From the NCBI RefSeq assembly GCF_001482305.1, contig NZ_LOHP01000046.1, positions 1 to 64,000 on the forward strand: a stretch of DNA of 64,000 nucleotides, written 5' to 3'. A program made the position numbers and the translations under genes. Source of the stretch: Leucobacter sp. G161 (GTDB lineage Bacteria; Actinomycetota; Actinomycetes; Actinomycetales; Microbacteriaceae). Of this stretch, positions 27,218 to 35,663 are shown piece after piece (position 1 is the stretch's first letter; every line of letters starts with the position of its first letter). Below the pieces are notes generated by a model. The model made no database searches. It worked only from the letters and a program-made list of their open reading frames with translations, and was not told the origin of the DNA.

Positions 27218-28132
27218 TCACGCCGAGACTGTAGCCGTGCCGGGCAGGATAGAGGCGATGTGTCGCCCGATACGAATCTGCGATGTCGCCGATGCTGTGG
27301 CTGCGTGTAGCGAGTCTCCAGCGAGATGCGAATCGAGGTCCACGTCCTTCTGTGAAGTATCGGGCGCGTAGTGCATGAGCAGTACGTCACGCTTCGCTCT
27401 AGAGCGAAGCTGCTCGATCTCTTCAGGCGCGAGATGCGAGGCAGAGCCGCCGAGAACGAGAACAGTGTCGTACCTGCTTCCACACAGAACGCGTCGCCGC
27501 TCAGCCTCCGCGTAGGTCATAGGATGAACGCCCGCGAGGACGGGATGCTTCATAACGAGGGCGTTAAGCATCGCGTTGGACGGGTCGATGCCGACGTAGC
27601 GCACCGGCTCCACGAGCCCCAAGTCGAGCGGGAGTCCGGTTCCGCACCCTACATCGAGCGTGCGCCACAACTTCTCGCCGAACGTTGCGTGGACGAGACT
27701 CGCGGTTGCCTGTTTTTCACTCTCGGTCATCCCGTGAGCTCGATCCCATCTGGTGGCCAAGCCATCGTAACCGGACGTTATTTCAGAGGTAGTTCGAGGC
27801 ATGTTCTGGATGCCGTAGACGTGCTCCACGCGGCCACGGTTGATGAGTGTCACGGTGTCGTCGTCGATGGTGCTGCCCTGCATGTCCCAGTGCTTCCACC
27901 CCATGGGTGTCACCAAGTAGATGCGAGTGTCCTTGTAGAACTTCATCGGCTCGCCATATGTCCGGATGACATGGGCTGCCCGAGCAACGTCATCATCGCT
28001 CAGCCCAGGGGTCTTGCCTGCTACGACGTACTCATGCGGCGCCCCAGCCGCATACGTCGTGGCAAACTGCCAATCGAGTTCGGCTTCAAGGTTTAGCCAC
28101 CAGCTCAGGTCGGTTTTCGTGATCACGGTCAT
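27218..28132 (-). CDS. SAM-dependent methyltransferase with extra N-terminal domain
   Basis: This 304-residue protein has a class I Rossmann methyltransferase in its C-terminal half. LDVGCGTGLPLDLG is motif I and YVGIDPSNAML contains the ribose-binding acidic residue. The first 115 residues form a separate domain (including YLVTPMGWKHWDMQG and DDDTVTLINRGRVEHVYG) that I cannot assign. There is no DPPY-type motif, so DNA adenine methylation is unlikely; a small-molecule or protein substrate is possible. It is the promoter-proximal gene of the cargo island, 77 bases upstream of the DUF262-DUF1524 gene. Confidence 0.75.
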   Translation of the reverse strand: MTVITKTDLSWWLNLEAELDWQFATTYAAGAPHEYVVAGKTPGLSDDDVARAAHVIRTYGEPMKFYKDTRIYLVTPMGWKHWDMQGSTIDDDTVTLINRGRVEHVYGIQNMPRTTSEITSGYDGLATRWDRAHGMTESEKQATASLVHATFGEKLWRTLDVGCGTGLPLDLGLVEPVRYVGIDPSNAMLNALVMKHPVLAGVHPMTYAEAERRRVLCGSRYDTVLVLGGSASHLAPEEIEQLRSRAKRDVLLMHYAPDTSQKDVDLDSHLAGDSLHAATASATSQIRIGRHIASILPGTATVSA

Positions 28133-28267
28133 CTCCTCGTCTCACACGGCCCTCGAAGTCCGTGCTCACCAAGTATCGACGCGACCACTGACATTTCGTA
28201 TCGGACTGCGGTCAGAGTGATTGGGGTTCAGCCGAGATCCGTCCGACCTCCACTTGAGAATCTCCGA

Positions 28268-28313
28268 GCGCACCTTTCCAATGTTCAAGTTCTTACTTCG
28301 ATTGTTGGGAGGT
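28268..28313 (+). promoter_or_regulatory. 5' leader with GCGCACCTT motif before the 28318 gene
   Basis: GCGCACCTT lies at 28268-28276 and the ribosome binding site GGGAGGT at 28307-28313. ACCT-TT-CC in and after the motif can pair with GG-GAGGT, so the site could be masked. This is one of the recurrent ICE leaders. The rest of 28133-28317 holds no gene. Confidence 0.4.
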
Positions 28314-28317
28314 CACC

Positions 28318-29100
28318 ATGCCCACGTTCTATGATCCCGGCGCTGATGCCGGTGAAGCATCCGAGGCATTGCGCGGGCTCGCGCACGCCACACGCTCGTT
28401 CGAGAATCCGCAGGATCTGTATAGCGTGCTCGGTTACCTGCTGTCCGGTGTGCGATCTCTCAAACAGGTACTCGATCAGCTCGCTACCGCGCATGCCGAG
28501 AATCGTCCTCGCGCGCTTGATGACCACGGCGACCAAGCCATCGGTTCGAAGGACGCTCTTGTGGCCGCCGACGAACTCCACCAGGCCGCAACTCTGATCG
28601 ACCAGGCAGAAGAGCGACTCGACGCAGCGGCAGCGGCTACGAGCCGCGTTGCTTGGCGCGACGATCCAGCCGCAAACGTACCCCAGGCTGCTCGATGGAT
28701 CAGCGTCGTCTTCTTGCAAGGCCAAGAGGCAGGCGACGTGCTGGACATGATCGATGCCGACGGCGCTCTCGCCGGGCTCGACCATCTAAAGTCCTGGGAC
28801 TTTGGTGACGAGACCACCAGCGCAGCGATGGAAAACGGCTACGTTTACAACGTTCCGCCGAGCGGCCCACTTGAGCGTGAGGTACGAGATGGCGATTACC
28901 ATCTCGCTTACAGCCACAGCTTCGAGCACGTCGCCCTGTATCGACTCCATGGTGTTGCATCAGCTGACCAACTACCCGACGACAACAGAACACCTTGCAT
29001 TCCATCGGCATCGAACCGGACCCGTGAGCAACAGCGAACGTCGTGGTTCGAGCCCGCCAGCATCACCGCGATCAAGCAGCAGCGGGGACTGGGACTATGA
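28318..29100 (+). CDS. Conjugation-locus protein, apparent two-domain fusion, function unknown
   Basis: The product has 260 residues. Residues 1-120 are helical and charged (ALRGLAHATRSFENPQDLYSVLG and a helix ending in EERLDAAAA), like a small structural protein. Residues about 125-260 form a second part with IDADGALAGLDHLKSWDFG and ETTSAAMENGYVY, a pattern I recall from hypothetical proteins of actinobacterial plasmids. ATG 28318 follows GGGAGGT. It overlaps virB4 by four bases. It would normally follow SCO6880 directly, but cargo now separates them. Confidence 0.6.
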   Translation: MPTFYDPGADAGEASEALRGLAHATRSFENPQDLYSVLGYLLSGVRSLKQVLDQLATAHAENRPRALDDHGDQAIGSKDALVAADELHQAATLIDQAEERLDAAAAATSRVAWRDDPAANVPQAARWISVVFLQGQEAGDVLDMIDADGALAGLDHLKSWDFGDETTSAAMENGYVYNVPPSGPLEREVRDGDYHLAYSHSFEHVALYRLHGVASADQLPDDNRTPCIPSASNRTREQQRTSWFEPASITAIKQQRGLGL

Positions 29101-30593
29101 GCCACGATGATTCCGAGCGCCTGCACACCTCGGTCCTCGTCGCTCCAGCATCCGAGAAGCGACGCGTGCGTAAGCAGCGTAGTCAGGCGGCCGCGAAGTT
29201 ACAGGCTGAGCAGCAGAGAGCTGAACATCAGGCGGCGCGCGCAAAGTACGCCGCCGAATTGGCAGAGCACCGGGCGACCACGTACCTCCCGGCAGCTGGA
29301 GAGCCAGGACCTGCCCAGCTGCGTTCGCCCGGAAAACTTCGCCTGCCGCGGCATCAAGATACTTCGGCGACCCTCGCTGGTGCCTACCCATTCCTGGCCG
29401 AAGGCGGCCTCGGGCCTGACGGGGTTTTCGTTGGGCAGGATCTGTACTCCGGTGGGTCTTTCGTATACGACCCATGGGTGCTCTATGCGCGCGGCTTGAT
29501 CACTGCCCCAAATCTCGTGCTCGCGGGCATTGTCGGCTCTGGAAAGTCCAGCTTGGCAAAGAGCCTCTATACCCGGTCCCTTCCGTTCGGGCGCCGTGTC
29601 TACGTTCCTGGCGATCCGAAGGGCGAGCACACCGCGGTAGCCGAAGCCGTCGGCGGCAAAGCAATCGTTCTCGGTCATGGACTCTCTACCCGACTGAATC
29701 CTCTCGACGACGGCTATCGACCTGCAGGAATGAGTGAGGAAAGCTGGGCATCCACCGTCTCAGCACGACGGCGCGATCTCATCGGTGCACTCGCGGAAAC
29801 AGTTCTGACGCGCCCGCTCACTCCACTGGAACACACGTCGATCGACACAGCACTGACCGAGGTCGTGCGCAGAAACGATGTACCGATCCTTCCGATGGTC
29901 GTCGATCACATCCTTGCCCCGACTCCTGAGGCGGATCTCGACGGACGTCTCGCCGAGGACGGACGTCTCGTAGGGCATGCGCTGCGGCGGTTGGTCTCCG
30001 GCGACCTCGCCGGGCTCTTCGATGGCCCGTCGACAGTCACATTCGATCCGACATTGCCGATGATCTCGCTTGACCTGTCACGGGTGACAGAGAACTCGAC
30101 GCTAATGTCGGTGCTCATGACTTGCTCGTCGGCATGGATGGAGTCCGCACTCCTCGACCCGAACGGTGGCCAGCGCTGGTGTATCTACGACGAGGCATGG
30201 CGTCTCATGTCTCATCCGGCGTTGCTGCGACGCATGGATGCTCACTGGCGGCTGGCGCGCCACTACGGGATCGCAAACATGCTGATCTTTCACAAGCTAA
30301 CTGATCTGGAGAACGTCGGGGATCAGGGATCCGCAATGCGAGCCCTCGCCAACAGCCTGCTCGCGAATGCCGAAACGCGGATCATCTACCGGCAGGAGTC
30401 CGATCAGCTTGGAGCAACTGCGAGAGCACTCGGACTGACCGGTACCGAGCAGAAGTTGCTGCCGGGGCTCGGCGTTGGCCAGGGGCTTTGGCGGATCAAA
30501 GATCGCTCATTCGTTTGCCAACACCAGCTGCACCCCGCCGAGCTGGAACTCTTCGACACGACGGGGCGGATGACGCCAAGTCAGCTCAACTAG
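29097..30593 (+). CDS. VirB4-like conjugation ATPase
   Basis: The product has 498 residues. ATG 29097 overlaps the upstream stop. A basic, probably coiled N-terminus (about 20-60) precedes the ATPase. Walker A is GIVGSGKSS with K150, VYVPGDPKGEHTA follows, and Walker B is RWCIYDEAWRLM with DEA. ANSLLANAETRIIYRQ and the Q-L-G-A-T-A region match VirB4/TraC motor domains. It powers substrate transfer and channel assembly and pairs functionally with the SCO6880 protein, which supplies the missing N-terminal VirB4 region. It is followed by a minus-strand orphan gene. Confidence 0.85.
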   Translation: MSHDDSERLHTSVLVAPASEKRRVRKQRSQAAAKLQAEQQRAEHQAARAKYAAELAEHRATTYLPAAGEPGPAQLRSPGKLRLPRHQDTSATLAGAYPFLAEGGLGPDGVFVGQDLYSGGSFVYDPWVLYARGLITAPNLVLAGIVGSGKSSLAKSLYTRSLPFGRRVYVPGDPKGEHTAVAEAVGGKAIVLGHGLSTRLNPLDDGYRPAGMSEESWASTVSARRRDLIGALAETVLTRPLTPLEHTSIDTALTEVVRRNDVPILPMVVDHILAPTPEADLDGRLAEDGRLVGHALRRLVSGDLAGLFDGPSTVTFDPTLPMISLDLSRVTENSTLMSVLMTCSSAWMESALLDPNGGQRWCIYDEAWRLMSHPALLRRMDAHWRLARHYGIANMLIFHKLTDLENVGDQGSAMRALANSLLANAETRIIYRQESDQLGATARALGLTGTEQKLLPGLGVGQGLWRIKDRSFVCQHQLHPAELELFDTTGRMTPSQLN

Positions 30594-30619
30594 GTCAAGA
30601 TCCAAATCCGTAAGTAGGA

Positions 30620-31555
30620 TCAATCCGCCTTGAGCCTGTCGGAAATTTTCAGGAGATAGATCACTAGCGTGGCAAGTCTCGAGAATAGATAGTCCTGCCC
30701 TTCCGGACGAGGCACCGGATGTTTGTCGGTCTCGTGATGCCTTATTCGAAACTCGTTTCCAATCTTGGTGAGGGCGACCATCTCATCATCAATCTTTTCG
30801 CGAAGTGGCTCCGAATCGACTCTCCGGAGCAATGCTGCAACCTGTGCCTTCTTGTCCTTTCCTGGCTCAATTGTCTTGAGCCGTTCGAAAGCATCCCATA
30901 ACTTTTCGAGGCCGCTCTGGCGATCTTGTGATTTTGGAGAACGAAATAGTTCGCGAGCTTCAACGATGAGCGCATCAAGTTCTTCGTCGCCTGTATCCGG
31001 CTGAAGATCCACGAGCGCAGCTCGCACCTCCGGCGTACCTATGCGTTCGATTTTGCCCTGGTCTGTGATCTCAAATAGCGTCGCTCCAGCTCGAAGCATC
31101 TCGTTTATCTCGTCTCTGAATGCACTTCTGCCTTTTCGCTCATCAAATTCGAGCTCATAGTGGCGCATGAAATCATGCCAGCGCTGGTTCTTTGGAGTCG
31201 CGACACGGGACGCGAAGAACTCGATTAGGTCGAAGAGCACTCCATCGCTGACATCCTCGCCAGGGGGCCATTCGAGGTCTGAAACTAAGGCTTCCATCGT
31301 TCTTTTCGCATGACGGAGGTCGGTTCCGCAGATAGTGTTGCCGTCTGAGCAATACTCCGGAAACTGATGAGCAAGCATATTTCGATTGAGCGAACCCGTA
31401 AGAACCGCGACAATTCCTCGTTTGGTTGGCAAAGGGAGGATCTCGAATACGCGTGGTCGAGACCCTTCAGTTCGTTCACGGTAAAGTTCCACGCTAATCG
31501 TCCCCTCCTGCAGTCGAGACTCCATTCTGTCGCAAGCACCACTTGTGGCGCTCAT
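30620..31555 (-). CDS. Orphan protein resembling abortive-infection/HEPN-type proteins
   Basis: This 311-residue soluble protein starts at ATG 31555 behind AGAGG. The C-terminal helical part contains SGLEKLWDAFERLKTIEPGKDKKAQV and ends in FRIRHHETDKH; R272 and H279 form an R-x6-H pair of the HEPN nuclease type. The N-terminal half is unassigned. It is alone on the minus strand between virB4 and virD4, and looks more AT-rich than the transfer genes. I infer a cargo toxin or abortive-infection gene inserted into the transfer operon; the family call is by pattern memory only. Confidence 0.6.
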   Translation of the reverse strand: MSATSGACDRMESRLQEGTISVELYRERTEGSRPRVFEILPLPTKRGIVAVLTGSLNRNMLAHQFPEYCSDGNTICGTDLRHAKRTMEALVSDLEWPPGEDVSDGVLFDLIEFFASRVATPKNQRWHDFMRHYELEFDERKGRSAFRDEINEMLRAGATLFEITDQGKIERIGTPEVRAALVDLQPDTGDEELDALIVEARELFRSPKSQDRQSGLEKLWDAFERLKTIEPGKDKKAQVAALLRRVDSEPLREKIDDEMVALTKIGNEFRIRHHETDKHPVPRPEGQDYLFSRLATLVIYLLKISDRLKAD

Positions 31556-31667
31556 AAACGACCTCTACCAGCAGCGAGATTGCCATTCCTCGTCTCAACG
31601 TTGTTCACAGCTGCATAAAGATCACGGCCACTCTTAAAAGTTGAATCTAGCTGTGCACCTACACGGC

Positions 31668-32198
31668 ATGAACAGTCAGAACGCGTCCTTCGACAATCCC
31701 ACGCAAATTACTCTGCCGCTAGCCGTGGTCACCGTTGGAGAGATGGGCGCGGTGAGCGTCACAGTCGATGGTGATGAGTTCCGTCCACCAAACCAGGCCG
31801 AGCATTGGACTCGGACGCGGTTCGGCGAGCTGCTCGATGCGCTCACACTTGGCCGTAAACGCACGGTAAGGATTGAGGTGCACGAGATCGATGGCTCCAT
31901 TTTCACCGACATCATCCACGCAGTGCGAAAAGAACGCGTCGCAGTCAATGTCGAGCAGCCTAATGCGATGCGGCGAGCGCGGCACCGCCCAGCGCATCAG
32001 CTGTTCGAGATTACCGGGTCCGGGTTCATTCCTGGCGAAGACGTCACCGTTGCGCTGGGAGTGTCCAGCGCCGAGGGATCCGCTGATGGAAAGGCTCGTG
32101 GGCTCGTCGACCTGAGCCAGTTGGCGGATCACCGTTCAGAGATCATGCTCATCGGACGCGTTTCGGGCGTTATCGTCTCGGAACGCTTACCGTCATGA
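31668..32198 (+). CDS. Hypothetical conjugation-locus protein upstream of virD4
   Basis: This 176-residue soluble protein has alternating beta-rich stretches (LPLAVVTVGEMGAVSVTVDGDEF; FEITGSGFIPGEDVTVALG) and RTRFGELLDALTLGRKRTVRIEV in between. No named family is recognised. ATG 31668 is preferred; a TTG at 31641 is in frame. GTGCACCTA sits 7 bases before the ATG and no ribosome binding site is evident. It overlaps virD4 by four bases, so a relaxosome-adaptor or coupling-protein accessory role is possible. Confidence 0.55.
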   Translation: MNSQNASFDNPTQITLPLAVVTVGEMGAVSVTVDGDEFRPPNQAEHWTRTRFGELLDALTLGRKRTVRIEVHEIDGSIFTDIIHAVRKERVAVNVEQPNAMRRARHRPAHQLFEITGSGFIPGEDVTVALGVSSAEGSADGKARGLVDLSQLADHRSEIMLIGRVSGVIVSERLPS

Positions 32199-33973
32199 GT
32201 GCTCCACACGCGCAGGGGCGTGGTCTCGGCGATGAGTTGACCAACGCCTTGATGATTGTCCTTGTCGCAGTCTTTGGTGTTGCCGTAGTCCTGCGAGCAG
32301 CAGGTTCGATTTCTGCCTTCCTCACTGGGACAACGCAACCAGATGTCGGAATTGCCGGTGGTGTCAACGTTCTCTTTGATCCGTTGGACCCGGCGGCGGC
32401 ACTCCAGGCGCCCGCGCTCAATGCGATCATCTACTGGGCGGTGGCTATGACGTTGCTTCTCGGACTCGGTGGCGCGATCGGCTGGACCGGGATGAGGTGG
32501 CGTCGCCATTCTCGAGCCGCGGATGCCGATCCGCACAAGCTCGCGGGCACTGCCACGAGCCACGAGGTCGTAGCCAATGCGTCCGCGAAGTCGCTCTTGC
32601 ACCGGGCTGCCACGCTTCGTCCTTCGCTGGAAAAGCCAATGCCTGAGGACGTGGGCTACTTGTTGGGCCGGTCACGTGGCAATCAGATTTGGGCCAGCGT
32701 CGAAGACTCGATCTTGCTGATCGGGCCACCGCGCTCAGGCAAAGGTCTGCACATCGTCATCCCGGCGATCCTTGATGCACCGGGCGCGGTCGTCACGACG
32801 TCGACGAGGCCCGACAACCTCACCGCAACGCTCAGAGCACGAGCGCGGCTCGGGCCGGTCGCCGTCTTCGATCCACAACGCCTCGCTGAAGGTATCCCTG
32901 CCGGGCTGCGGTGGTCTCCGATCCGCGGATGTGAGGATCCACTCACCGCAATGATCCGGGCAACCGGGCTGGCCGCGGCCACCGAGTTGTCTTCGGGCGG
33001 CGTCGAAGGCGGCGGGTTCTGGGAGGGAAAGACGCGCATTGCGTTGCAGGCACTCTTGCACGCTGCAGCTCTCGACCACCGCAGCCCGACTGAACTCTTC
33101 CGGTGGACGCTCGATCCTTCGGCGGCGGCCGAAGCAGTTGCAATCTTGATCGGGTCGCCACACGCCGCAACGGGTTGGGCCGAGTCGCTGGAGGCGATGC
33201 TCGATGCCGACCCGCGCACGCGTGACAGCATCTGGCAGGGTGTTTCCCTCGCGCTCTCGGCACTGGCAGATCCGCGGGTGCTCGATGCCGTCAGTCCGTC
33301 GGACGGTGAGCACTTCGACCCCGAGACGTTCATTCGCAGTCGCGGCACGCTCTATCTACTGGCAACCGGTGCGGGTGCTGGGAACAGTTCTGCTCTCGTC
33401 GCGGCATTCGTCGAAGACCTCGTCGAGACGGCCCGCCGCATGGCCGCACGATCACCGGGCGCCCGGCTTGATCCGCCGCTACTACTCGCACTCGATGAGA
33501 TCGGAAACCTCGCACCGCTCCCCTCGCTCCCGACACTCATGGCAGAAGGTGGCGGCACGGGGATCACCACGATGCCCGTGCTCCAGTCACTCGCCCAAGC
33601 GCGAGACAAATGGTCCGAGAATCAAGCGGCGGCCATCTGGGATGCCAGCATCGCAAAGATCATCCTCGGCGGCGCATCCAACTCACGCGACCTCCAAGAC
33701 CTCTCCACGCTGATCGGAGAACGAGACGAGTTCACTAACTCGATCACGTTGGGTGACTACGGTTCGCGCTCGAACCAGCGCTCCATTCGCCGCGTTCCGA
33801 TCCTGCCACCCGACCGCATTCGAACCCTGCCATTTGGCACTGGGGTCATCTTGCTGCGATCGGCACCGCCGATCATCACCGACCTGCATCCGTGGCCGAA
33901 GCGGACCGACAGCCCACAGCTCAAAGCCGATCGCACGGTGGTTGAGGCATTGCTGGAACGCCCCGCAACGTAG
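32195..33973 (+). CDS. VirD4/TraG-like type IV coupling protein
   Basis: This 592-residue protein has two membrane helices at about 17-45 and 75-98, then the ATPase. Walker A is LLIGPPRSGKG with K183. Walker B is LLLALDEIGNLAPLPSLP. QSLAQARDKWSENQAAAIWDA is the TraM/TraD-recognition region, and the all-alpha domain lies between. It recruits the DNA-relaxase substrate to the mating channel. Its presence shows that the element codes for type IV conjugation and not for a TraB/FtsK-like dsDNA pump. Confidence 0.9.
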   Translation: MSAPHAQGRGLGDELTNALMIVLVAVFGVAVVLRAAGSISAFLTGTTQPDVGIAGGVNVLFDPLDPAAALQAPALNAIIYWAVAMTLLLGLGGAIGWTGMRWRRHSRAADADPHKLAGTATSHEVVANASAKSLLHRAATLRPSLEKPMPEDVGYLLGRSRGNQIWASVEDSILLIGPPRSGKGLHIVIPAILDAPGAVVTTSTRPDNLTATLRARARLGPVAVFDPQRLAEGIPAGLRWSPIRGCEDPLTAMIRATGLAAATELSSGGVEGGGFWEGKTRIALQALLHAAALDHRSPTELFRWTLDPSAAAEAVAILIGSPHAATGWAESLEAMLDADPRTRDSIWQGVSLALSALADPRVLDAVSPSDGEHFDPETFIRSRGTLYLLATGAGAGNSSALVAAFVEDLVETARRMAARSPGARLDPPLLLALDEIGNLAPLPSLPTLMAEGGGTGITTMPVLQSLAQARDKWSENQAAAIWDASIAKIILGGASNSRDLQDLSTLIGERDEFTNSITLGDYGSRSNQRSIRRVPILPPDRIRTLPFGTGVILLRSAPPIITDLHPWPKRTDSPQLKADRTVVEALLERPAT

Positions 33974-33993
33974 CGATTCGCGCGGGAATCCAA

Positions 33994-34049
33994 GCGCACC
34001 TTCCTGTTGCAGTGACCGAACAAAGCCGGTCACCCGAGCAGACAGGAAG
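33994..34049 (+). promoter_or_regulatory. Structured ssb leader that can mask the ribosome binding site
   Basis: GCGCACCTT is at 33994-34002. CTTCCTGT (34000-34007) pairs perfectly with ACAGGAAG (34042-34049), which is the ribosome binding site of ssb (ATG 34055). Inside, GTGACCG (34012-34018) and CGGTCAC (34027-34033) form a perfect hairpin with an 8-base loop. The nested fold would block initiation until opened, for example by an RNA- or ssDNA-binding protein. Confidence 0.6.
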
Positions 34050-34054
34050 AGAAC

Positions 34055-34513
34055 ATGTCGATTCACACGCAAGAATCCGTCTCAGGCTTTGTCGCCACCG
34101 ACCCCAAGCTGACGACCTCGACAAACGGAAACCAGCGTCTCTATTTCCGCTTTGGGCAGGAGCATTTTCGTCGCGAAGAGGACGGCAGCTTCACGCAGCT
34201 CGAGACGAGCTTCCATCATCTCGTCATGTTTGGGCGCTCAGCGGAACTGGCAAATGAACGGTTCACGAAAGGCGACAACTTCATCGCCGTGGGCTATCAC
34301 CGCCCCGTGAGTTATGAACGTGAGGGCCAAGCTGTCGAAAGCGATGAATTCGTGGCGAAGCGCATCGGCCATGATGCTGTTCGCACCCGGTACGACGTGG
34401 ATCGCTCACCTCGCAAAGTTGCAGGCCAAGACGCTCCCGCGCGGGATCAGAGTCGAGCGTTTGAATCCCCCGCACAGCGATCAGTATTCAGCCCACCGGC
34501 GCTCGGCCTCTAA
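34055..34513 (+). CDS. ssb: Single-stranded DNA-binding protein
   Basis: The product has 152 residues. The N-terminal OB-fold region (about 5-105) shows VSGFVATDPKLTTSTNGNQRLYFRFG and HHLVMFGRSAELANERFTKGDNFIAVGY, the SSB strand pattern. The C-terminus ends PPALGL and lacks the acidic DDDxPF tip, so it may not recruit host SSB partners in the usual way. It is preceded by a structured leader that can hide its AGGAAG site. It likely coats transferred single strands in the recipient. Confidence 0.75.
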   Translation: MSIHTQESVSGFVATDPKLTTSTNGNQRLYFRFGQEHFRREEDGSFTQLETSFHHLVMFGRSAELANERFTKGDNFIAVGYHRPVSYEREGQAVESDEFVAKRIGHDAVRTRYDVDRSPRKVAGQDAPARDQSRAFESPAQRSVFSPPALGL

Positions 34514-34534
34514 CGCACGAATGGAGATCGAAGC

Positions 34535-35101
34535 ATGAACGCTCAGGAGGATCCTGATGAAAGCGATGACCGCACTCACGCACCGTGGGGCGATGGCAAT
34601 CTGGCGGCTGAACCGCCACACCCAGTCAACTGGAACCTGCTCACCTCGCACGACCTTGAACAAGAGCTGCTTGAACTCAATCGCTGGGTGGACTGGCTCC
34701 GACTGGAGTACGGGCTCCCAGCGTCAGTGATCCCACCGCTCTGGCACCGACACCCCGAGCTGCTCTGGGAGCTGTCTGCGCTCAATCTGCACTGGCTCTG
34801 CGCCTATGACGCGAACCAAGACGGCTCTGCCCCACTGGGCTGGCATCGAGACTTCGCTGACGCGCGGCAGCGGCTCCGTGACTGGGTGGCTGCGAGTGGC
34901 ACCCGTCTCGATCGAGACCGGCCCACACGGCTGACAATCTGGCCCGGTGAGGATCACACGGTCGAAAACGTCGAGCAGGTCATCACTGACCGCGATGCCG
35001 ACTTCGTACAATTCGTCGTCGACCAGGTTCAAGTACGCGAAGCCGCCGAAGATGCCTTTTACGCGAGTATCGACGAGCACACGGGAGAAGTGCCCAACTA
35101 A
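34535..35101 (+). CDS. DUF4913-like protein
   Basis: This 188-residue acidic protein has tryptophan-rich segments WVDWLRLEYGLPASVIPPLWHRHPELLWELSALNLHW and a later GWHRDFADARQRLRDW. They match the spacing of the DUF4913 family common on actinobacterial plasmids and ICEs (W-x2-HPE-x-L-x2-L-x2-W, then W-x3-F). It starts 21 bases after ssb. Function of the family is unknown. A strong bidirectional terminator follows. Confidence 0.65.
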   Translation: MNAQEDPDESDDRTHAPWGDGNLAAEPPHPVNWNLLTSHDLEQELLELNRWVDWLRLEYGLPASVIPPLWHRHPELLWELSALNLHWLCAYDANQDGSAPLGWHRDFADARQRLRDWVAASGTRLDRDRPTRLTIWPGEDHTVENVEQVITDRDADFVQFVVDQVQVREAAEDAFYASIDEHTGEVPN

Positions 35102-35106
35102 TCGCC

Positions 35107-35144
35107 GTCACCGGCTGAGCAAAGTGTTGGGCTCAGCCGGTGAC
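35107..35144. terminator. Hairpin between convergent ICE genes
   Basis: GTCACCGGCTGAGC (35107-35120) and GCTCAGCCGGTGAC (35131-35144) form a perfect 14-bp stem with a 10-base loop. It separates the plus-strand DUF4913-like gene from the minus-strand membrane-protein gene, whose stop codon lies inside the stem. Confidence 0.7.
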
Positions 35145-35473
35145 TCGTGCATGGCTACCTCTCTGCGGGCGACTGCCTCAAAATGCTTCCACCGCAACAA
35201 CAGCATCACGCTGACCGGGCCCATGACGATGAACTTTATTGCGTTCCAGATACAGATCATGATCACGAGGTGTAGCCACCCCGGCTGACCGTGATCGATC
35301 AGGTCTAAACACCACACGGCAGCCAGCGCGTAGGGCACGGCAAGCAACATCGCTGGCACACCCCACTTCAGCCCACGACGCCGCCGAATGAAAGCGATGA
35401 GGATGTTGGTCGGCATGCAGTGCTGCATGAACGAGCGAACGTAGATACTCAAGATCCAGATTGAGCGAATCAT
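35108..35473 (-). CDS. Small membrane protein of actinobacterial ICEs
   Basis: The product has 121 residues. ATG 35473 follows GGGAGG; the longer reading to 35584 is not used. Two to three hydrophobic helices (GVPAMLLAVPYALAAVWCL; LVIMICIWNAIKFIVMG; VSVMLLLRW) follow an N-terminal YVRSFMQHCMPTNILI segment. Homologues are sometimes labelled sulfate permease, but it is far too short for SulP, so no transport function is assigned. Confidence 0.65.
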   Translation of the reverse strand: MIRSIWILSIYVRSFMQHCMPTNILIAFIRRRRGLKWGVPAMLLAVPYALAAVWCLDLIDHGQPGWLHLVIMICIWNAIKFIVMGPVSVMLLLRWKHFEAVARREVAMHESPAEPNTLLSR

Positions 35474-35663
35474 GGCGGGCCTCCCGATATACATACTTCC
35501 CCGAAGAGGAGGCGACATATGATCGAGTTCCCGTGAGGGCCACCCCGAAGGGCCTATTACTTGTGGACGTGCCTCACCTTCCAATGAACGCCCGCTTTTG
35601 CAGATGCGAAAGGGTCAGATGAGGCGCACCTTCTAGAAGAAGTCACTCTCGAAGGAGGCCACC

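Noticed and set aside
35108-35473. Sulfate permease
   Set aside because: At 121 residues with two or three helices it is far too small for a SulP transporter.
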